Positions 25,601-38,689 of a stretch of 64,000 nucleotides of DNA are shown in pieces (positions within the stretch are counted from its first letter, which is position 1; every line of letters starts with the position of its first letter). The position numbers and the translations under genes are program-made. Origin of the DNA: Rhyacichthys aspro (Eukaryota; Chordata; Actinopteri; Gobiiformes; Rhyacichthyidae). The notes under the pieces are model-generated. The model worked only from the letters and a program-made list of their open reading frames with translations. It was not told the origin of the DNA and ran no database searches. The DNA is taken from NCBI GenBank assembly GCA_036850595.1, contig CM072158.1, positions 8,385,422-8,449,421 on the forward strand, written 5' to 3'.

Positions 25601-27388
25601 CGGCGCTGGAGATGTAGCCATCCCGGAGGAGGACAGCCTCCAACTCCCCTTCATGCTGAGGGGAGGACAGGGGCTGTGCGAGCGGAGGGCATGCGTGAGA
25701 AATGTGCGGAGAACAACACGAGGATCCGATACATTAGAAATGGACGAGGTCTGCGGGACGTCACGATGCGCCGCCGCCACAAAAACTCAGTACGGCGCTC
25801 ATAAACGCGCTCATTTGGCTCCCAGAAAGCAGCACGTCCGGAGGGACCGCTGCCTCTCCTGGCCACTGCCACCCGCCCTGCTGCATCTGAAGGACCTACA
25901 GTAAGTACATGGCGTTTTAACGACCTCATTGTTTAGCTAAATTAATTCAAGTTTATGGAGAAGCCGCAGAAAGAGCGCAGTAATGGGTTTGTGTTGAACT
26001 GAGGCGCACGAGGAGGACATGTCTAACCCTATTGTCACATAAGTGCGTATACAAATGGCTTTCACACTGTGTACCGTGTAATATCTGATCTGCGCTGCGT
26101 GTTTCCAGAGATTGTTTCTGGCGCGCTGCAGCATTGTACAAAGGGCAACAGCGCGAAGACTTTCACTTGACGCTGCGAACAATTTAGTTGGATGAAATAT
26201 TAACAAAGTGAGACATATATTTCAGATAGTATAAGTTAGACAGTTGAGAAGACATTGACAGTTTCAGGCCCTTTGTCTAACTCAGGTCACAGGTGCTGCG
26301 CTCTCTCCACTTGGCCAGATAGTTACTACTTACTGCTAATTGTTCAGTGAGTGTGTGCACATGTTTGTCTCCAGCGCAACTGTTCTTTCATATAAATAAC
26401 AAAAGCTCATTTTACTTAAAAGTTTGTCAATATTTTTTAAAACTATGCATTTGTGTGGACATGTGCACATTTTTACAACTTTTGTTTTTCATCACAACAT
26501 TAATATTTCTCATGCTGTTAAGTTGCCTTTAGTGAAAACACAAATTTGCGATTTACATTACGCAGTTTGTACATTTCTACATTTAGATCCAGGCAGCTGC
26601 CCGTCTGTGTGAGTGACAGTGGCGTTGCAGTTAGTGGCTCTTAGCGCAGGCCTTTGCTGGTGGCCACTTGCCTCGGGCTGTTGAACCTCTCTACTTCATT
26701 GTTGTTTGGAGTCAACAGATTAGGCTAAACAGGGCCAGAGCATGCAGAAAGCAAAGGTGATTACTAAACATCAAGCCAACAACAACAGCAGCAGCAGCAG
26801 CTCGGTGCAGCCTGGGATTATGTGCCATCGTAGCGCACAGATTTTGGTCTTACATAAGGCTCGTCTAATCTGTGCACGCTCAGCTCGTACATGCAGCTTC
26901 TGTCATAATTAATGCACATTTATAATACTGAGTGCTTAGTCTAATTATACACTGAAGGCATGCAGATTTACAAAGCAGATTGTACCTGAGAGAAACCAGG
27001 GCTGGTAAAGGTAGTAAATTTTAACCCATGATTCGTAAGAATATAAGAGTAAAGACCATAAATTAATAAGGGATCGAACAGTGTGTAAGAAAATATCAAT
27101 GAACACTCCACATGTTCAAGGAAAACTAAAAGAAGTGTATCGGTAAATATGTTATTTACCATAAAAATAAGGTAATTAGCTCCTTTGGCTAACTCATGCT
27201 CATCAGATCCAGGCGCAATAACGCACTGTCCAACCTGAAAAGGGGTGTGTTCAGGCCCATACACTATTTTATAAAAGTATACACTGCAAGAATATATTAC
27301 GCTTTATACAAGAACAAAGTAAAATCTAATGTTAAAGTTACGGTTTAATTAAATGTGAAGCTAGTCCGTTGTTTTGGGGTTGGCTTTA

Positions 27389-27402
27389 GTTGCCATGGAA
27401 AC
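27389..27402. promoter_or_regulatory. RFX X-box motif 1
   Basis: GTTGCCATGGAAAC closely matches the RFX palindrome (GTTGCCATGGCAAC) with one change. It lies in intron 1 of the inferred mir-9 host. Confidence 0.6.
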
Positions 27403-28244
27403 AGATAAACGAGTAAGTGTGAACCATAAATTAGTTTATGATGCTAACCTATTGGCCTCAAAAGAGTTTGTTTTTTTTGCTGTCGCTTTATATTTTCCTG
27501 TTTTAGGAGCAAAAGTATTCACGTTAAAAAATACTGATGTCTATAATATCGTTTAGAGAAACTATGTGAAAATGACCTTTGGCCTATAGAGGATCATTTA
27601 GAAACACTGAGGTGGCTTTTTAATCGAGTAGGGTTAAGGATGTAGGCTAGCTAGTTTGTTGAAAAAGCATGATTTGGCTTTAAAATGTAATTGATTATAA
27701 TTTGAGTCAGTATACTTTATCAAAGTATAAGACCACAATAAAAAAAAAAAAAAAAAAAAAATAGAAAGAAAGAAAAAGACGATACCAAAAAAATCACTCA
27801 TACTCCTGCTGGACATTATGTTTTAAAGTGAGCTACAGATGTGTGGACAGCCCTACAGGTGTATGCCCCACAATCCTGGTAGACTACTGGGCCAAACTGG
27901 GCCAAACTGGACTAGGTCAGGACCCAGTGGGCTCGTTTCCAACGCAGGGGTTTCCCAATGAGATAGAGGGATATGATGAACTTCTTTTATTCTTTTGTTG
28001 AAACGCATATGTGTAATAATGATAAGGTAATAGGCACTACTTTTTGTTGTGTTCAAAATGTCGCTTGGCCTGTAGCTACAGTTGCAAAGGTTAAGTGCTT
28101 TGTCAGCGGAGTGATACATGTGTGCCCACCGGCGCTGTAACAGCCATATCTCACTCTTACTGATAATTTTATATTATTTAATGCATGTAAATTAACATAT
28201 GAATAATCCACGTTTTAACAAAGACTTTATTTTATTTTTTCCAG

Positions 28245-28298
28245 AACCTTTCAACTGTATGATGAAGATGAGTCTATGCTGCTCCTCCCAGTCACCAG
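28245..28298 (+). ncRNA. Candidate internal exon of the mir-9 host transcript
   Basis: A 54-nt block has a long pyrimidine tract plus CCAG in front and GTAAAA behind. It contains ATGATGAAGATG at 28259-28270, the start of a 47-codon frame if joined to 36011. Confidence 0.45.
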
Positions 28299-29545
28299 GT
28301 AAAAAAAATGAAATCCATCATTTAATGCATTTATTTACAATCATGTCTCATAAAAACACACCAGTTTCTGCACGTAACTGGCTTTAATAAGCGTCTGAAA
28401 ACCTCAGGTAAAACGCACACACCTCTCTTTACGCACAGCTTTACGCACCAAAGTGAGAGCTGAGCCATGCAGCAGCAGCAGCAGCACGCTGTGTGGAACC
28501 AATTGATTACTTCAGGAAATCATTTTTTAAATCCTTTCGGGATCCTTCACATTTTGCTCCGTTTACAGCAGCCTTTTATGCTCCTGACAATCTATTAGCG
28601 TGGGACATTTTTCACAGCAGTATCATTCACCCGAAACTCAAAGTTTAGTGACGGGGGCTCATTAGCAGCATACGGTCACACAACACTTCACTAGAATATA
28701 GTACTCTAGGCCTTTGTACGCAACTTTTCAAAAGAGAAAAGCCCGTTTTTATTGTCTTAACTTTATGTTTTATAAATAAATAAAAGTGCAGATCTCAGTA
28801 GGCCCAATTGTTTCTGTCACTTGATGTGGAAAACCAATCTAAAATACAATGATATTTAACATAAAAAATATTAGTAAATATCTGTAACATATTTATATAA
28901 TTGGTTTTATTTTGAAGGAGTATTACAATCCATTTGTCGTCTTTTAGCAAATAAAACTATTATTTTAACAACACACAATGGGACTCAAATGCACGTAGAC
29001 CTATAGCTTATAATTTTTGTATTATTTTTGCTGTTATTTTATCATCATTATTTCAATAACCTGTGTATTGTAACTAAAACATAATAGAACACACGACGCT
29101 AATGAAGCACTTCTTTTCATCCATTTCGCTCCGTTTTGTCCATTGAGGATACATTTTCATTTGTATATTTTGGGCTTAAAAACACACTGTCTTTATGTAA
29201 CAGTCACTTAAGACTAATTACACCTCTGCAGACTGGTCCAGGGTGTAAAAAGTAGAGTCTGAATGTGCCACGGCTCACAATAGTCTCCTTCACTCCTGTC
29301 GTTTTTGGCACAAATCCAAAATGTGTCCTAATGTAATTCATCTGAGAGCGTCCAAGGAGCAGATGTCGAACAATGTAAAGCGTGTTTAATGCGACAGAGA
29401 CGGTCGTTTTTTTTATCGTTGTTGTTTAGGAGCAACGTACTGTCCCAACACTGTGCAGGTAAACGCAGCAGAGAGGTGTGCTTTTTTCCCCTCGTCTTTT
29501 CGTGGAACTGTGGCCTAGTTTCACGCCGTTCAGGATGCTGTGGTG

Positions 29546-29547
<2 letters not shown>

Positions 29548-29582
<35 letters not shown>
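29548..29582. repeat. (TG)n microsatellite
   Basis: An uninterrupted run of TG dinucleotides of about 35 nt, in the mir-9 host intron. Confidence 0.98.
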
Positions 29583-29585
<3 letters not shown>

Positions 29586-29670
29586 ATTAGCCATCACACC
29601 TCGCTGCTTTAATTGAAAGGCAGCGATCCCCGTGACGTCAGTGAGAGGGGAGCAAGTGTTTATGGGAAAA
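29583..29670. promoter_or_regulatory. Candidate enhancer island upstream of mir-9
   Basis: A compact block contains TTAATTAG and TTTAATTG homeodomain words and a perfect CRE (TGACGTCA) at 29633-29640, about 1.6 kb upstream of the hairpin. Conservation cannot be tested here. Confidence 0.35.
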
Positions 29671-31252
29671 AAAGAGGGAGGCTGGTTTAATTAGAATTTC
29701 AGAAGCAGACTCTCAGTGATGCATAATGACTGAAAATTTGTGTTAATTTATTGACTTAAAATTTTTTACCACAAAAACAAAAAATAAGACTATCATAAAT
29801 AATTGATTGTGTATAAAGTAGGCCATCACAAAAATAACCCTTGGTTTCTATTTTAATACTACATGTTTAATGTGAGTTAATATGTAAAGTGTATATTGAG
29901 CAAATTATTGCAACATAGCTTTTTGAATGTTGTACCTAAGGATAATAACATTTTAGAAAAAATACATAAAATCTACAATAACGAAGCAGACTAACCCATA
30001 TGCTCTCTTCCCAGTCCAGTTCTAGCTGCATTAGTTTTAAATAAAGACCCATCTTAACACTGACTGCAAGAAAGTATTTGAGAGGTGCCCAGATTTAATT
30101 TTAGAAAAACTACAGTAGGCCAATCATTTCAATGTATGTAGGTTTGGCTTGATTTTGGTCCGTCTTTAAATGAAAGTCTCTATCAATCCACTTATTTAGA
30201 AAAGAGACAGATTGGATTATAGAGACTTGTCCTGGGATAGTTCAACCCTGTCCACTCCTGTTTTAAATCCACTGTTTTAGAAAATCAGCACCAAGAGGCC
30301 TTTTTACTAGAGAGAAACACGATTTTTATTACATTTACTGCATTTGTTTTTGTGTAATTGTTATTAATTTTACAAACGCTATGAGAAATGTGGAAATGTT
30401 TTGGCTGTAAGGAGAGAAAACACGTTGGAAAAGACAATCGTTCAAAATAATGCAGCAATTCCTGTTTTGATATTTACTGCTGTAGATGTTTACTGTCTAA
30501 GATACTGTCCATGGCTCGAGGATGCAGCACTTCTCTCTTGTATTAAAGTCTATAAGGGACAAGGGAGTATTTTGAAGCAGTGAAGGCTTATATTACATTC
30601 ACTGCTCTGCTCTGGGGTGGGAAAAAGCATTAAGCAGTTTTATGTTCTTGCTTTGAAGATTTACCCATCTCGTAGAGTTAAAATAATTTCATATTTAAAT
30701 GTAATACCTTCCCATATTTTTATATCACACTTGAGCATTTACCTGAAATGAGATCAGTGCTTACATTTTCAAGGGATTTCCTTTTTGCTACAATATTTTC
30801 TTTAAAGGACAGTAAATTATTTCCCTCGGGGCTGTTTCATCTGCAGCGTGTGATGCCCTCGTAAAGAGCTTTGTTGTCTTTAGTTCAGTGAACAGTCGCA
30901 GTTAATGTTTTGTTTTGCTCAGAATTTCTATAAGAAGTCATTCGCATTTCACTCATATAAAAAACACTTAATAGCTTGGAAAATGTGTTTTCCCAGCAGT
31001 ATCCCCTGTGAATCTTTAGTCATGCTTGTTTTTCATCCCATTTCACCGAGGCATTTTAAAGCCAATATGATAAATCATCTCCTTTAACTCAAAAATGATG
31101 TTGTTCTTGTAAATGTACACATCTAAAGCAGCACAAAGCAGTGGGTAAACAAGCTTTGTTTTGGTGGATTAGCTCTTTAAGTGCTCTCCCTCTCATTGTC
31201 TAGGTCTCTGCTGGAGGTTTTGCGTCGCTGCAGGAGTTGTGTCGCAGGCAGA

Positions 31253-31339
31253 GGGGTTGTCTGTTATCTTTGGTTATCTAGCTGTATGAGTGACGTACAT
31301 TCTTCATAAAGCTAGATAACCGAAAGTAACAAGAATCCC
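31253..31339 (+). ncRNA. mir9: microRNA miR-9 precursor
   Basis: The 5p product at 31267-31289 begins TCTTTGGTTATCTAGCTG and the 3p product at 31306-31327 begins ATAAAGCTAGATAACCG. Both match the metazoan miR-9 arms exactly as I know them, and they pair in one hairpin with loop GTGACGTACATTCTTC. miR-9 is a neural microRNA that controls progenitor proliferation and neuronal differentiation by repressing targets such as Hes/her genes and REST. Fish have several mir-9 copies. Synteny with mef2d and bcan makes this the counterpart of human MIR9-1. It is intronic in the inferred plus-strand host. Confidence 0.98.
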
Positions 31340-33379
31340 ATTACACGCCTGCACAGCCACATTCGATCGACAAACAAACAAAAAACTACTGTGAGCGTGG
31401 ACTGCGCTGCTGGACACTGCCACTGATGACGTGAAGGTACGGTGTGCTGTTATGTCCGGCTCATTTCAAAGGTGGGGAGGGTGTGCCACTCATGAAATCT
31501 CCTGGCATTAAGTGGAGAAAACTGAGCAAGTATTAGGCTTAAATTTAGATAAACTGAGTGTCCTAATAAAACAGTAAAGGTACACAGACCTAGAGGCCTA
31601 ATCGTTGACCAAAGGATCATTGGCTGCTTCCCTGTTGCCTCCTGACTCCTCTCTTCTTCCTCTGCTCGAACATAAAGATGCAAAATGCCTAAAAAAGAAC
31701 AAAAACTACAGTGAATCAGTTCTTATTACAAACCAACATTGTATATCAAAAGACCTTCAGCAGTAACCTCACTAATTTGAGACCGATGCCGTAAAAGAGC
31801 CTTGTCAAAATCGTATTTCTCAATGGCCTTTTGACTCAAATGCAGTCAGTTTTAAATTTTTAACAATTATTTTTGTTGTATCATTACTCACACACAATAC
31901 TTTGAACAAATTGTAATGGTAAAGTTTGTAGTGTGTTTACAAATGTAAAAACTGTGAGGCAGAAAAAGTCCATTTGCATTCATTGGTGCAATTAAAAATA
32001 GTTCCTTCCTCATTTATCCAAAACACTATTATCAACTTTTATAATTTGACTGTCTCACAACCAACAAAAAGACAGCAATTTGAACATCGAGTTATAAGTG
32101 TCTAATTGCACTTTGTTTTGGAGTTTAGCCCCAATCTGTATTTAATTAGGCTTCCCTGACATTTCATTCATATAATTAACTGTATTTCTGTTTGCGTGAA
32201 CCTGTTTTAGAGACAAACCTGCTGTCGTTTATCAGGCACGAGCTACATACATTGGCACATAAAAAAGTCAAGCCACATTAACTATAGGCAATAGTTTGAA
32301 ATGATGACTGCTCTTTTTGCTCTTTGGAGGATGTTTTCAAAGAGTGAGATAATGTGCTAAGCAGCAGAGAGGTGAAGCAAACCACAGCATAACTCGAGGG
32401 CAATTAGCTGCACTTCGCCCTCACTTGGATCATCACCGTTCAGTTGATATTGCGCTAAATGGACTTCATAAACAAAACAGCAGTGTCTTTTAAGGTTTAA
32501 AGATACAGCCCATGTGCTTTTTGCTGTTGGCTAAAATCCACCAAAATCTATCCACAATTTAACCTACAGCATATTGTGTTTTACAACTTTACTTTGAAAA
32601 CATATAGCTTAACGGTTTGAGACCCATCGAATCAAGGGTAGACCTCTGGGGCTTCATTAACAAACAGCACGCCAGCAATGAAGTGTTGTGCATTCATCTG
32701 GAAATGGCCTCACATCAGACAAAACAACAATGTACAACAATGCTTTTGCACAGAATTCAGTCTTTAGTCATTAACAGCAGCAGCTTGTGTCAGATTTGGG
32801 ATATCCTGATGTCTCTTACAGTGAGAGCTCCTCTAACTCGACCACACACGTTTCTATGTCCACTTTAAAGTAAAGCACCAACAAACAGACTTTTCAACAC
32901 TCGCTTTCTTTTGCAGCTTTTCCCTTCATTCCCTTAATTTTATTCTTTTGGTTTTTTCCCAGCTTGGATTCTCAGATGGTTGGTTCTGATTTGTATGCAT
33001 TTGCATAATGAATGTCATTTGCATGCTCAGGGGCAGACCATACCATGAGAACGGCTGTGTTGGTTGTTTGTGTGTGTTCATATGTGTGCCCTGTATATTA
33101 AACACATGTAAATCGCACCTTTTTTTACACAAACAGACCATCACATAGTGTTTGTTTCGCGCCCTCTCTGTGTACATATAACACTTTGTTCTTCTTTATT
33201 GGCAGAGGCATGTGTGTTTCAGGGCTTGGCTTTGTGTCTACATGAGAGCGGTGCGTGTAGGGCAACAATGTGACGATCATGCTTTTGCCTGTCTCTGGGT
33301 TTAGAAACACATAGACTATAAGAATGAAAATAAGAGACTCCCTCCTCAATCCCATAATCCTCCTCTTCTCCGACCCCTC

Positions 33380-33750
33380 CCTTGCCAGTTTGTCCTCCTC
33401 TCCCACACGGCAAGTCACAGTCCTGCCACCATCTTAGGTGTAAGACTGGCACAAAATGGCAGCTGCAAAGGGAACGTGAATCGCCAGTGCAGCACCTTCC
33501 CCCACTTTATGTTGGCTCTGGTGCTTTCCGCGCCATTGGCCGCCTCAAGACAGTGTTAATTACTGCCAGTGTGTTAATTGTAGAGATCGCCCCAAGAGAC
33601 GAGCAGGATGAGGATGAGATTGGGGGGAAACTGCGGAGCCAGTAGCTTTTCAGTGTCGGAAAGCTGGCATTTTTAAGGGCAGCTGTGGCTCGCGCCCGCC
33701 GTCACGCTGCAGATGGTGGCGGTCGACCATTTTGTGGTTTTTCAACGTGT
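33380..33750. promoter_or_regulatory. GC-rich island in the mir-9 host intron
   Basis: GC-rich sequence in AT-rich surroundings, with YY1-like CCACCATCTT and CAGATGGTGGCGG words. It is not coding: frames are short and carry no domain. A candidate regulatory element. Confidence 0.3.
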
Positions 33751-34429
33751 TCAGAAAACATTCGCCATTTAGTCGTTGGCTTCTAAGAAAATAACTGCAT
33801 TAATTTCAGGATGTTTAATTAAAAAGTGTTAACATTCAGAGCAGTAGCAGTACTATCTCCCTGTATGGTTACACGATATGTGCAGTGTGCATGTGTAGAA
33901 AGAAAAAAATACACCCATGAGCTTCTCTGACATCCACATAGAGCTGTAATTAGCAGTGTTGTAGGCTTCACTCTTGTTATCACCTATTTATGTGGGAATT
34001 ATACATCCAATTAGTCCTATAGAGGAAAACGTGTTACATTTAGAGTGCCTGCCAGAATGATAGTTCAGATTCAGATTTTAAAACATCAACTGAGCAACTT
34101 AAGACAAAGATGTGAAGGTTTTCATTCACAGTAATATAAAGTATTTGATAAAAAGTTTTAAAACTTGACATTAATTGCAGTGACCAGTGAGTCACTGATT
34201 TGATTCAGAATAGTCTCTTACTGAAGAAGCCTAAATTAGACAAGGCGAAATATCCTTAAGTTTGAAAAAGGGTCAAATGCCAACTTCTAAACTGCTGTAG
34301 TTGTTGTTAGAGGGATTAAACGGATCAATGACCTAGTTTTATTTTGATAGTAGAGGAGTGACCAAAAGGGGACAGTGAACTTGGTCTGACCACCTCCTTT
34401 AGTGTGATCCACCTCGATCAGATCTGCTG

Positions 34430-34900
34430 TAAAACCAGGATGGTACGGTGCAGTTAATGAACGAGGAGTCCTGTCGGAGGAAGGAGGGTGGGCAGACAGA
34501 CAGAAAGAGGGAGCCTGCGACAGTGAGGTCTCAATAGTGAGAGGCCTCTTTGTGTTTCTGTGTGAGGTTTACTTTGGGGGGGTGCAGAGGGCACTAAAAA
34601 GGAGGGGACGAGGAGAGGGTGGGGATCCTCTTCTGGGCCCTCAGACAAGCGGCACATTGTCCTCTCCAATGTGTGGCGGCACTTGTGGCGTAACGCCATT
34701 ATTTAGGCCAGTGGAGGGACGGGGGTCTGGAGACCAGCTTAACCAAAACGCCAATTAGAGCCGGATCGTCCTGATTAATGGACGAGGGAGATTGGTAAAC
34801 AATGCTGGCTATTGTTAACATCAGCCCCCATGGTCTCTTTCACAGACGTCCATCTAAAGCCCACAGTTTGATGCACTCTCAGGCCTGCCGTTAGCAGCCT
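34430..34900. promoter_or_regulatory. GC-rich island in the mir-9 host intron
   Basis: A second island, with purine-rich tracts and AATTAG/TTAATGG words near its right end. No coding exon recognised. Confidence 0.28.
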
Positions 34901-35139
34901 CATGCTTTTGTTGTTTACTTTCAAAACCTCACTAAAAGACCAGAGCAGTCCTTACAGAAATATTTATAAACAATCAATTTATGAATACTAATTAAAATTA
35001 CAACTGTAAATAAAATGTTCAAAAGATTTTTCTCTTACAAACCAGACAGAATTTTCAAATTTAGTGTTCAGTGTGTATTATAACTAAAGAGTAATAACGT
35101 GTATAAAAATATAGCTGATACATTGGATCACAGTTGAAC

Positions 35140-35740
35140 GTGGGATGGTGAGAACCGAGGTGTCTTCAAAAGCAGAGCTGGGCTCATATGTTAATCACAC
35201 ACCACGCCATGCTTGGCTCTGCATTTCAATACGTCCTACTTTATTGTTTTTTTTAAGCATATGCGCTGAATAATTAGCCACCACATACTCCAATCAGGGG
35301 CATGCCAATGTGGGTTGCCATGGCGACCCATCAGCTTTTACCCAACACCCCGTCCTCCTCCTCCTCTTCCTCGGGTGCAAACAGGACAGAGAAAAATAAA
35401 GCGTGGGAAAAAACACTTTGGTGGCTCACATAATGCTGAAGGGTGGAGGGAAGACGAGAAGGTCCGACGTTTGAGAACGGGACGGCAGCTTGTGTTTAGA
35501 GCAGGACGTACACGCTGTTTTTTGGCTCCATACTCATGACGCGTTAGGGTTGTTAGTGTGCCATCTATGGGCGCTGATTGGGAGCTTACAGTAGTTATAT
35601 TAAGAGCGCTGTGGAGGTGATACAGTGGAGAGTACCTCCCCCATCTTTAGAGGGTTCATGAATATGCTTGGGCTTAACCAGGCAGCATAAAAACGGGAGA
35701 TTATTATGTACGGGCTTGGCTCATTTTGACCCTCGATAGT
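35140..35740. promoter_or_regulatory. Enhancer-like island with RFX X-box
   Basis: A distinct island contains AATTAGCC, GCCAATG, an X-box and a POU-like CATGAATATGC at about 35658. It sits just upstream of the inferred terminal exon. Confidence 0.35.
35314..35327. promoter_or_regulatory. RFX X-box motif 2
   Basis: GTTGCCATGGCGAC matches the RFX palindrome with one change. Confidence 0.6.
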
Positions 35741-36010
35741 CTCAAAACGGCCTTTATTTAATTATCTATAATGTTATTGGAACAATACACTGTAGAAACA
35801 TCTTAATTTTTTTACTTAATACCTAATGTTTAACTCAATTTAAAGACTATATATACAATTAAAACAATCATAGTCAACCTATATGTGCTACACAACTACA
35901 AATAAAAACATTTAGGCACACGCAAACCCAAATATAGTTTCTGATACCTTAGTGAGTGATAGCTTTGGCTTTTACCTCATTAACAGTCTGTTTTCTGTCT
36001 CTTCATCTAG

Positions 36011-37180
36011 AAATGGGATTTACCTGGTTCCGACCTCACACCACTTTGCACCAAGCTCCATGGGTTTCTCACCTGACGTCATTATCTGTGGTGGAAACAG
36101 GGCTCAACACATGACTTCACCAAAAGGAGGAGATGTGAGGAGAAAAGACAACATGGACGATTTACCAGACGGTTTTTCAGACAAATATGGAATTACAAAG
36201 TTGTCATCAGTGGCTGCTACAAATGAATAATGATGAAACAAGAGGACAATAAAAGTGGACAGACAAATTATCCTCAAGACACATGCTTCCTGCAAATCCT
36301 TTTTAATGGATCACAGAACGTCTCTAGTGTTTAACATTTATGCTTCTTTTTTCTCTCAAACACTATCTGTGGTCATTACAAAGCACTTGGTTGAATTATT
36401 ATTAGTTTATTGATTATTTGTCTATTTAAACTTTATGTTAGAGTTGAAATATTAAATGATTAGTTTGCTTAGCATTTACTTTTTTACCTTTTCCATTTTG
36501 TATAATGTTCAGGACACATTTCTCTTTGTCTCATTTGTAACATATTTTATGAATTTGTTGACAATCTTTGAGTTACTTGAATAGTTTGTTGCACTGTTTT
36601 CCTTTTTGTCATTTATTTTCTAATGCACTAGAGATGACTAATGTGTGCACTAACTAAGATTATTCATTTATATCTATGCAATATTATTATTATTATTACT
36701 AATGCACGACTGATGTTCACAGCACTGTCAGGTTTGCACAGAAGACGATAAACGAACGGGTTTGTGTCATTAATATGCATCGTAGGAGCATGAGTGCAAT
36801 GTGTTGAAGCATGTGTTAATTGGTGTGACTTGAAGGAAATCTTTTCTGTTTTGATACAGTTTATTTGCATGTATTGATTTAATCGCACAGTCTCAGAGAC
36901 TAAAATCTGGATTTAGTTCCTTTTTGTCTAATCAGCGTTTGACAATGTAAAAGAGTGAGTGCACTGCTTTGTTTTTACATAATGTTAGGTGATAACTTCT
37001 TTTTTTTAAGGTGCAATAGTTTAACCGCACTGATGTTTGTTTACAGTAAAAAGGCAGATGCAGTAATGTTTTTGAAATTCAGCCCAGTTTGCACGAGCTG
37101 CTGTGCTCTTTTCTTGTTCTATGCAACTGTTTGTTCTGCGGGTTTTTAATAATCAATAAAGTACTAATGTTTACAATGAG
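36011..37180 (+). ncRNA. Candidate terminal exon of the mir-9 host transcript
   Basis: It begins after acceptor TCATCTAG. The small frame continues to TGA at 36112-36114. Poly(A) signals AATAAA lie at 36248-36253 and 37155-37160. A perfect CRE (TGACGTCA) is at 36074-36081. Confidence 0.45.
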
Positions 37181-37492
37181 ACAAAAACAGTTCATGCCAG
37201 TGTTTTTATTCTCACCCTTCCTTTAGGAATAGTTGCATATGTAATCAGAGAAAGTAAATATCTTGATTAGTTTTAACATTTGATTCTTTAAACAACTCTC
37301 TTTCATTGTAGATATTGTATAATGCATAACATCTATTGTAATTAAATGTAATATTAATTGCCAGGCATAAGGTTGATGGACTCTGTAGCAATCTTAGATA
37401 TTTATCAAAACTGCATGAGTGCATTTACATTTGATTTAGTTTAATTTGCCCATTCGAAGTTTGATATGCCACCTACATTAATTTGGCACTAA

Positions 37493-37506
37493 GTTGCCAT
37501 GGAAAC
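37493..37506. promoter_or_regulatory. RFX X-box motif 3
   Basis: GTTGCCATGGAAAC, identical over 14 bases to the site at 27389. Confidence 0.6.
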
Positions 37507-38689
37507 GATCAAGGTTAGTTCAAATTCAGATGCTTTAGCGTCCCTTAAACTTGGGGAGCACACACCACACAGGGCCCATTATAAACAGAACAGGCCTGAG
37601 TCCTAGCTCCCGCTCCTCAATGAACCATTACATTACATCGAGAAAACATTTAGTAAAGTTGGTGTCCTGGTCGTGATTGGTCATTGCAGCTATTACTCAT
37701 GCATTTATTCCTCATTTATATCTCTCATTTCATTTTATTTGTGGTTCAGTGTTGAAAAGAGAAGAGTGGGCCATTGTCTTTAGTTAAGTGCTGCATAATG
37801 TCCCATTAGGGGCATTTGAATATGCCATCATTGAATGAAGACTGTGACTATTTGCTTAGCGGCCATTACACTTGTAAGTTCTCCTCTAGATGCTGTCAAT
37901 CTGTCTGTGCTGCTGGACTTGCTCGGTAGCTTCTGTTTCTGGGGTCTTACCTCTTACATCTAAGCACATCTGCATCTTATATTAAAGCAACTTAAAAACC
38001 CAGTTCATTCAGTGTCTAGAGAGTAATTTACTGTGATAATAAAAAAACACTGCCAAACTCAAGTTTACATAACCAAACATATGTGGGACTGGCCAAAGCT
38101 GGAGGCTGAAGAGTCTCTGAAGCTGAAACAACATGGTTTTGTGAACCTTGAACACAGTGAATTATCAATGTTTACAGCAAAGACAATGTGCAGAGGACAC
38201 CGAGTCACATCTGGACACAGTGACTGAGGCGAAGCACAGCTGCTCAGAGCAGCCAGTGATCCATCTGCTGTCGAACCTTACTCACAGTCTGGAAACAGCT
38301 GGAACGGCTCCTCGTTCAGCACAAGCCCTCAGTGGATGAATGTTAGCCTCATAGCATCAGGCCCACATAATTCACAAGAAGATGTTACTGAGTCATATAA
38401 ACCTTTATCACTGTTATGTACCTTTATAAAAATATGAGGAAACAACAGCCAGATATCACCTTGAGGTAAAAAAGAGCAGTGAAGGCTGTTTTATCTAAAT
38501 GTATTGTACAAGTCTGTGCCTCGAAATGTGCAAATCCTGAAAATTACAAAAACAAATAGTTTACAATGTGTCTCAGTTTGCCTCTGTAGTTCATCCAGCA
38601 GAGAAAAAGGATACATTTATTTAAATGCAGCCACAGTGCAGCACTAGACATTAATAATGATGTTGTTGAAGCTCACTAAAGCGACATGA

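Larger units (their letters stand above)
25585..37180 (+). ncRNA. Inferred spliced host transcript of mir-9 (lncRNA-like)
   Basis: Proposed exons are about 25585-25900 (donor CTACA/GTAAGT), 28245-28298 (acceptor TTTTTTCCAG, donor CCAG/GTAAAA) and 36011 onward (acceptor CTTCATCTAG). The last ends after AATAAA at 36248-36253 or 37155-37160. The mir-9 hairpin lies in the second intron. Human mir-9-1 is hosted by C1orf61, another weakly coding transcript next to MEF2D (from memory). The only frame across exons 2-3 is 47 codons, starting MMKMSLCCSSQSP, with an in-frame stop upstream. Exons come from splice signals only, so skipped or extra exons are possible. Confidence 0.45.

Noticed and set aside
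30285..30305. Half RE1/REST-like TCAGCACCAAGAGG near mir-9
   Set aside because: Only the left half matches; the right half of the RE1 motif is absent.
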